Of a DNA stretch of 10,154 nt, positions 6,656 to 10,154 are shown piece after piece; the first letter of the stretch is position 1; every line of letters begins with the position of its first letter. Source of the stretch: Chloroflexia bacterium (lineage in GTDB: Bacteria; Chloroflexota; Chloroflexia; Thermomicrobiales; CFX8); the NCBI GenBank assembly GCA_013696045.1, contig JACCZH010000364.1:1-10154 (forward strand), read 5' to 3'. Both the position numbers and the translations under genes were made by a program. A model generated the notes under the pieces. The model made no database searches, was not told where the DNA came from, and worked only from the letters and a program-made list of their open reading frames with translations.

Positions 6656-7104
6656 GCTTGAACCGCCGTGAACGGCGCGAGCAGGATGTAACCGCGGATA
6701 TCGAAGGCCGTTACGCTCAAGAGGCGCTGGCACTGATTCGTCAATATGGGGTGAGGGTCTGTCACTGGCGCGCCAACATGACCGGCATTGCCTGGATTGG
6801 ACATCCGGACCGTCCGATTGAAGCGCCACACCCAAAATCTCCAATGAGCTTCGCGATTCTGGCACATGAGGTGGGCCACCAGGCGCTCGGCAGAGTGAAA
6901 CCTCGCTGGCGCGAGGAGCAGCTCGCCTGGCATTTCGCGCTGGACGCCATGGGCCGGCACGCTGTCCCGGTAACGGACGGGGTTCGGGAGCGTTACGCGG
7001 CCTCGATGCGTTACGCCCTCGCCAAGGCGCGCCGCCGTGGATTAAAGCAGATCCCGGCTGAGCTCCTGCCATTCTTGTCCGATGATCCCGCGGTCACTCG
7101 GTGA
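6652..7104 (+). CDS. ImmA/IrrE-like zinc metallopeptidase (HExxH)
   Basis: A 150-residue soluble protein with a zincin site: FAILAHEVGHQALG places His72, Glu73 and His76 in HEVGH. The following REEQLAWHFALDAM offers Glu89 as third ligand, as in ImmA/IrrE peptidases where HExxH is followed by E..A..FA. The N-terminus (RRERREQDV) is highly charged, and YAQEALALIRQYGVRV resembles the lead-in helix and strand of this group. Members known from the literature cut repressors to switch on genes, in mobile elements or stress responses. The start (ATG 6652) overlaps the stop of the probable winged-helix gene, making that protein the obvious candidate substrate or partner (inference). The stop overlaps the GTG start of the methyltransferase gene by four bases. 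No mobile-element genes are nearby. Confidence 0.8.
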   Translation: MSLNRRERREQDVTADIEGRYAQEALALIRQYGVRVCHWRANMTGIAWIGHPDRPIEAPHPKSPMSFAILAHEVGHQALGRVKPRWREEQLAWHFALDAMGRHAVPVTDGVRERYAASMRYALAKARRRGLKQIPAELLPFLSDDPAVTR

Positions 7105-7697
7105 TTCACGCCGACCATGTTGATCTGATTCGTGACGGCGTATCCGGGTCGGGTTCGGTGTGGGCGGACTTTGGCTCCGGTTCAGGTGCGTTCACTTTTG
7201 CACTGGCGGATCTCCTGGGCACGGACGGGCACATCTATTCAGTGGACCAGAACTCAGGGGCATTGAGGGACCAGGCTGTCGCGATGCGAAGACAGTTCCC
7301 TGAAACGCAGCTGCATCAGATACACGGCGACTTCACTCAACGGATCCGCCTTCCGCCACTCGATGGCGTTGTTGCTGCCAATGCACTGCACTTTGTGCGC
7401 GATCAGGTCGCCGTGCTCAAGCTGGTTCGGGAGACATTGAAACCTGGAGGCCGCCTGGTAGTGGTTGAGTACAACACCGATCGTGGCAACCAGTGGGTTC
7501 CAAATCCGTTCTCATTTACCACCTTTGTCTTGTTGGCTGAAGGAGCTGGTTTCGAAGGCGCCCGCCAGCTATCCAGCCGCCCAGGAACGTTTCTGGATGG
7601 GATGTATGCGGCTGTGGCATTTCGCGTTGATTCACAGACCGCAATCCAAGCTACATATCCCAATAATTTTCAACATTTATCAGAAATCAATCATTGA
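7101..7697 (+). CDS. Class I SAM-dependent methyltransferase
   Basis: A 198-residue soluble Rossmann-fold methyltransferase. Motif I is WADFGSGSGAFTFALADLLG (21-40), the acidic residue that binds the SAM ribose is probably Asp49 in IYSVDQN, the motif II region is LDGVVAANALHFV (88-99), and motif III is LKPGGRLVVVEY (113-124). The substrate-binding region is short and gives no clue to the methyl acceptor. The start is GTG at 7101, whose GTGA overlaps the upstream stop; there is no independent ribosome-binding site, so translation is presumably coupled. The last 20 or so residues after AVAFRV look unstructured, and the stop lies 11 bases inside the convergent SDR gene. Last gene of the plus-strand run. 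Confidence 0.88.
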   Translation: MIHADHVDLIRDGVSGSGSVWADFGSGSGAFTFALADLLGTDGHIYSVDQNSGALRDQAVAMRRQFPETQLHQIHGDFTQRIRLPPLDGVVAANALHFVRDQVAVLKLVRETLKPGGRLVVVEYNTDRGNQWVPNPFSFTTFVLLAEGAGFEGARQLSSRPGTFLDGMYAAVAFRVDSQTAIQATYPNNFQHLSEINH

Positions 7698-8487
7698 CGA
7701 CAAAATCCAGCCGGTAGCGCTCAAGCGGCATGATGCCCGCGGCCTTCGCGCCATCAATTGCCAGTCCAACACCAGAGATGAAGCGGGACTCGTCGGATGC
7801 CAAAAACAGGACAGCCTGGGCAACCTCATCAGAAGACGCGATCCTCGCGGCGGGACAGGAGGCCAGGATGCGCGGAATGCGCTCGAGTCGCTCTTCCTCG
7901 GTGTCCGCTCCACGCCAGAGCGCAGGAGTATCAATCGGGCCGGGGCAAACGGCATTGACTCGCACGTTCTGGTGGGCATAGGTGACGGCCAGTGACTTCG
8001 TGAGCCCAATGACGGCGTGCTTGGATGACGAGTAGATCGGGTCAGGCGCACGCCCAAGAAGACCGGCGTTCGACGACATGTTGACGATCGCACCACCGCC
8101 GCGCTTCAGCAGATGCGGCAGCGCGTGCTTGCAACCCCAGAAGACACCTTTCACGTTCACGGCAAAAAGCCGGTCGAATTCATCCTCATCAACCTCGGTA
8201 ATCGGTTTCGCCGCGCCGATGCCGGCGTTGTTGAAGATAATGTCCAGTCCACCCCAGCGGCTAACCGCGGCGTCTATCAACGCTTGAACCTGGTCTCCGT
8301 CCGCTGTGTCGGTCAGCTGCGAGAACACTTCCGCGCCCGCTGACTCGATTATCGACACTACCTCGCCTGCGTCGTTGATGTCCCCAATGGCCACCTTCGC
8401 ACCTTCGCGAGCAAACATCTCGGCCGTCGCACGTCCTATACCGGACGCGCCGCCGGTAATCACCGCCACTTTGTTCTCAAGCCGCAT
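7687..8487 (-). CDS. Classical short-chain dehydrogenase/reductase (SDR), NAD(H)-type
   Basis: A 266-residue soluble oxidoreductase acting on an alcohol or ketone. Cofactor motif TGGASGIG is at 11-18, with Asp36 (AIGDIN) at the end of the second strand pointing to NAD(H). NNAG is at 86-89. The catalytic set is Asn111, Ser138/139 (NMSSNAG), Tyr152 and Lys156 (YSSSK). CPGPIDTPAL follows at 181-190. The C-terminus runs about 18 residues beyond the usual end (after GLAIDGAKAAG), and its stop overlaps the convergent methyltransferase gene by 11 bases. AAAGGAGG seven bases upstream of ATG 8485-8487 is a strong ribosome-binding site, but half of it lies in a 10-bp stem ending at the start codon. Substrate unknown. 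Confidence 0.93.
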   Translation of the reverse strand: MRLENKVAVITGGASGIGRATAEMFAREGAKVAIGDINDAGEVVSIIESAGAEVFSQLTDTADGDQVQALIDAAVSRWGGLDIIFNNAGIGAAKPITEVDEDEFDRLFAVNVKGVFWGCKHALPHLLKRGGGAIVNMSSNAGLLGRAPDPIYSSSKHAVIGLTKSLAVTYAHQNVRVNAVCPGPIDTPALWRGADTEEERLERIPRILASCPAARIASSDEVAQAVLFLASDESRFISGVGLAIDGAKAAGIMPLERYRLDFVVND

Positions 8488-8531
8488 GGGTCGCCTCCTT
8501 TGTTACTACCGCGGTAGCATAGAGGCGACCC
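8488..8531 (-). promoter_or_regulatory. Hairpin masking the SDR ribosome-binding site, with nested 12-bp palindrome
   Basis: Immediately before the SDR start codon, 10-bp perfect arms GGGTCGCCTC (8488-8497) and GAGGCGACCC (8522-8531) can pair. In the minus-strand RNA the start-proximal arm carries the GAGG part of the Shine-Dalgarno sequence and ends at the AUG. Inside lies the perfect palindrome CTACCGCGGTAG (8506-8517), nearly co-centred with the arms, which looks like a protein-binding operator. Translational masking, repressor binding, or both would regulate the SDR gene. Confidence 0.65.
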
Positions 8532-8579
8532 GTGATGTTTCGCAAGACAAGAGTTATCAACAACACGACGCACCAGCGC

Positions 8580-8607
8580 ATTTGATCGGGCAAAGTGCCC
8601 GCGTCAA
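8580..8607 (-). promoter_or_regulatory. Candidate SDR promoter with a palindrome filling the spacer
   Basis: On the minus strand TTGACG (8602-8607, one mismatch to TTGACA) is followed after 16 bases by TCAAAT (8580-8585, four of six matches to TATAAT). The spacer is almost entirely the inverted repeat CGGGCA-N3-TGCCCG (8587-8601), a natural position for a repressor that blocks RNA polymerase. A transcript from here would have a leader of about 85 bases carrying the hairpin next to the start codon. The -35 lies just past the end of the truncated acetyltransferase gene. Confidence 0.4.
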
Positions 8608-8608
8608 C

Positions 8609-8938
8609 TTACCGGGCCGCATCAGACGCGAGCATCTGCGTCAACACCGAATCTTGAAAGTCGGTTGACACACACTCCATCAAGATCTCGTCCCAGGCTT
8701 TTCCTCCCATATAGAAGCATTCATGGCTTCTCCCATATTCACGAAATCCGGCGCGATGGTAAGCACGTTGCCCAGCGATGTTGTGCGAGTAGACTTCGAG
8801 CGAAACATTGTACAAACCCAGCGCGGTAAAGGCGTAGCCCAGCATCAATCGAGCGGTTTCGGTTCCATAGCCCTTCCCGCTCTGGGAAACTTCGCCTGCA
8901 CAATGAGCCACCGCAACGTCCCAATAGTCACCGAAAAT
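8609..8938 (-). pseudogene. GNAT-family (RimJ/RimL-like) acetyltransferase, 5'-truncated remnant
   Basis: The C-terminal half of a GNAT N-acetyltransferase. The acetyl-CoA pyrophosphate-binding loop GKGYGTETARLMLGYAF is present, followed by LGLYNVSLEVYSHNIAGQRA and YHRAGFREYGRSHE, ending at TAA 8609-8611. Family members usually run 170-190 residues with about 80-90 ahead of this loop; here only some 25 precede it before an in-frame TAG (8939-8941). The only candidate start is a GTG at 8909-8911 without a ribosome-binding site, which would give 100 residues lacking the front beta strands. I see no continuation of the N-terminal half in other frames up to 9090. Most likely a decayed gene; a functional mini-protein is less likely. 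It lies 121 bases upstream of the SDR gene on the same strand. Confidence 0.65.
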
Positions 8939-9090
8939 CTAGTGGATGGGACTATCAATACGCTATTCTGGTTTGTGTTGCCGTGGCTGGATTGTTAGCA
9001 CTGAAAATTGGTTGAGTCGCGCAACGAGGCCATCTGTTCCATCCAAATCTGGCCGCGCATACGTTGCATTGTGAAGAAAAGGGGAGAGCC

Positions 9091-9456
9091 ATGAACGATC
9101 ATCCACTTGTTGGTATCTGGAAACTGGTCTCGATGGAGCGGGCCGACGCCGAAGGCAACATGAGCGCAGCCACGGTGGTCACCGGCCTGCTCATGTACAC
9201 GCCCAACGGCTGGATGTCCGAGGCGTTTGAAATCCAGCTGCCCGGCTCAGAGCTGGCCGCGACGCACATGTTCTACAGTGGGACCTATGTCATTGACGGT
9301 TCAACCGTAACGCATCAACCGCGAATCCACACGAATCCCGAGATGGTGGGACAAGACCTGCCGCGCCAGTTCGAAACGGACGGAGACCGGTTCACGTTGA
9401 TCGCTGGGAACCCCATTGGCTCGGCGCGGCTGGTCTGGGAACGGGTGCTGAGCTAA
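9091..9456 (+). CDS. Lipocalin-like domain protein
   Basis: A 121-residue soluble protein with the pattern of the bacterial lipocalin-like domain: LVGIWKLVSMERADAEGN at the start (the GxW turn), GLLMYTPNGWMSEAF, YSGTYVIDGSTVTHQPRI, NPEMVGQDLPRQFETDGDRF and TLIAGN, closing with LVWERV. This beta-barrel fold binds small hydrophobic molecules in some members, but most bacterial ones have no known ligand. The strand pattern is complete, so the short length is normal. ATG 9091 is chosen because AGGGGAGAG sits just upstream; a reading from 9064 adds nine residues that consist of that site. No signal peptide, so cytoplasmic. The gene is convergent with the DinB-like gene, their stops one base apart. 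Confidence 0.85.
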   Translation: MNDHPLVGIWKLVSMERADAEGNMSAATVVTGLLMYTPNGWMSEAFEIQLPGSELAATHMFYSGTYVIDGSTVTHQPRIHTNPEMVGQDLPRQFETDGDRFTLIAGNPIGSARLVWERVLS

Positions 9457-9457
9457 C

Positions 9458-9937
9458 TCAGGCAACCGTTGACTGGATGGACGGAAGGTGCATGCCAATG
9501 TGACCAATAACCAGTCCGTCGATCAACTGTTCCACCGTCATTTCATCAGGCCCGAAGAGCGACAGCACGAGCTTCTGGTCGAGCTGCTCGTCAGACATGC
9601 CAGCGATTCCGGACCTCACTCTCTCTCCATCCTCACGCAGCAGCGCCAACGTTTCTTCTTTCGTGCAGCTAGCGTTGCCGGTGGCATGCTGCGCATTCCC
9701 ACCGTCGACCATGTCCCGCGACAACTCAGGCATGGGCTGCCCGGACGCCCCAAGCTGGACGAGTCCAAACGTCCCCCCATAACTGGTCGCAACGTGATGA
9801 GCGACCACTCCAACGGTTCGCTCTTCTCCGGCACATATTGCCTTCCATCGATCTTCGGACATTTCCTCGACTGTCTTGACGATCTCGTTGTGGGCATCCT
9901 CAAACTTATCCGCTAAGGACTGCGCGCGGTCGCTCAT
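9458..9937 (-). CDS. DinB-like / mycothiol-dependent maleylpyruvate isomerase-like four-helix protein
   Basis: A 159-residue soluble protein with the DinB-superfamily layout: a first helix LADKFEDAHNEIVKTVEEMSEDRW, then TVGVVAHHVATSY with His47/His48, and a late helix LIDGLVIGHIGMHLPSIQ with His146 and His150. One His from HHVA plus the late H-x3-H pair form the usual metal-binding triad. Superfamily members include thiol-dependent transferases and many uncharacterised proteins, and nothing here selects a reaction. ATG 9935-9937 has AGGAGAGG six bases upstream. It follows the nudC-like gene on the same strand after 65 bases and may be co-transcribed with it. Confidence 0.85.
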   Translation of the reverse strand: MSDRAQSLADKFEDAHNEIVKTVEEMSEDRWKAICAGEERTVGVVAHHVATSYGGTFGLVQLGASGQPMPELSRDMVDGGNAQHATGNASCTKEETLALLREDGERVRSGIAGMSDEQLDQKLVLSLFGPDEMTVEQLIDGLVIGHIGMHLPSIQSTVA

Positions 9938-10002
9938 GGTGTACCTCTCCTGCGTTCAACGACGGACCAACGAGGGCATTGTAACGCCGGTAATCACACG
10001 AA

Positions 10003-10154
10003 TCACTTACCTTCTAGGTAAGAGTCAATCAACTTGCGCGCGATGCTGAGCTTGCCAGGAATATTGGGCATGTTATCGCGGTGAAACCAGCCGGCGTCCT
10101 TGATCTCAACGTTGTCAATTTGAATCTCGCCGCTGGCATGGCGTGCCGTAAACC
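10003..10154 (-). CDS. nudC: NudC-type Nudix hydrolase (NAD(H) pyrophosphatase), C-terminal end only
   Basis: Only the last 49 residues are in the window: FTARHASGEIQIDNVEIKDA, then GWFHRDNMPNIPGKLSIARK and LIDSYLEGK, ending at TGA 10003-10005. This is the characteristic tail of NudC, which splits NADH/NAD to NMN(H) and AMP and can remove NAD caps from RNA: a basic strand, E-I-x-D-A-x-W-F, then lP.iP...SIA..LI. The zinc ribbon and Nudix box would be to the right of the window, so catalytic integrity cannot be judged. A 6-bp inverted repeat CTTACC-N5-GGTAAG (10006-10022) overlaps the last codons. The DinB-like gene follows 65 bases downstream. Confidence 0.85.
   Translation of the reverse strand, partial: FTARHASGEIQIDNVEIKDAGWFHRDNMPNIPGKLSIARKLIDSYLEGK

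Noticed and set aside
5646..7072. Minus-strand open frames opposite ridA and the winged-helix/protease genes
   Set aside because: Arg/Pro/Ser-rich translations without domain pattern, and the plus-strand genes there are well supported by motifs and ribosome-binding sites.
8939..9090. Possible N-terminal half of the acetyltransferase in another frame, or a small peptide gene
   Set aside because: A 24-codon frame on the minus strand (starting MQRMRGQIW) has no GNAT pattern and no ribosome-binding site; I see nothing else here beyond the leader of the lipocalin-like gene.
10006..10022. CTTACC-N5-GGTAAG hairpin as a nudC terminator
   Set aside because: It lies before the stop codon and is not followed by a T-run on the minus strand; probably incidental coding sequence.
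1..10154. CRISPR array, tRNA, rRNA, transposase or integration sites
   Set aside because: No regularly spaced direct repeats, no cloverleaf-like segment, and no recombinase or transposase motif in any frame I read.

Overview
The window is a gene-dense stretch of bacterial chromosome, moderately GC-rich, holding 13 readable genes (two cut by the window edges) and one truncated gene remnant. No rRNA, tRNA, CRISPR array, transposase or phage gene is visible. The protein families (betaine-type ABC uptake, ATZ/TRZ-type amidohydrolase, RidA, SDR, DinB-like, lipocalin-like) are scattered across free-living heterotrophs. Chloroflexota (Thermomicrobia-like or a relative) is my best guess from the general style of the proteins, but no marker gene settles it.

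Layout. Minus strand, 1-2808: an osmoprotectant/betaine-type ABC importer read in the order permease, lipoprotein binding protein, ATPase. The ATPase runs off the left edge, and a palindromic element sits just before it. Plus strand, 2950-3996: a D-2-hydroxyacid dehydrogenase, divergent from the importer. Minus strand, 4005-4316: a small cupin, convergent with the dehydrogenase and divergent from the next block. Plus strand, 4438-7697: five tightly packed genes, namely amidohydrolase, RidA, a 95-residue probable winged-helix protein, an ImmA/IrrE-like HExxH metalloprotease and a SAM-dependent methyltransferase. The last three are joined by 4-base stop/start overlaps. Minus strand, 7687-8487: a short-chain dehydrogenase overlapping the methyltransferase tail to tail, with an unusual structured leader, preceded by a 5'-truncated GNAT acetyltransferase. 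Plus strand, 9091-9456: a lipocalin-like protein. Minus strand, 9458-10154: a DinB-like protein and the C-terminal end of a NudC-type Nudix hydrolase.

How it may work together. The importer, 2-hydroxyacid dehydrogenase, cupin, amidohydrolase and RidA look like a small uptake and breakdown set for a nitrogen-containing compound: import, hydrolysis or deamination, imine clean-up by RidA, and reduction of a 2-oxoacid. The substrate cannot be read from the sequence. The winged-helix/metalloprotease/methyltransferase trio rides on the same run and is the least explained part.

Two genes (the ATPase and the cupin) have no ATG, GTG or TTG at the position their sequence calls for. Both have ATA there, preceded by a purine-rich ribosome-binding sequence six bases upstream.
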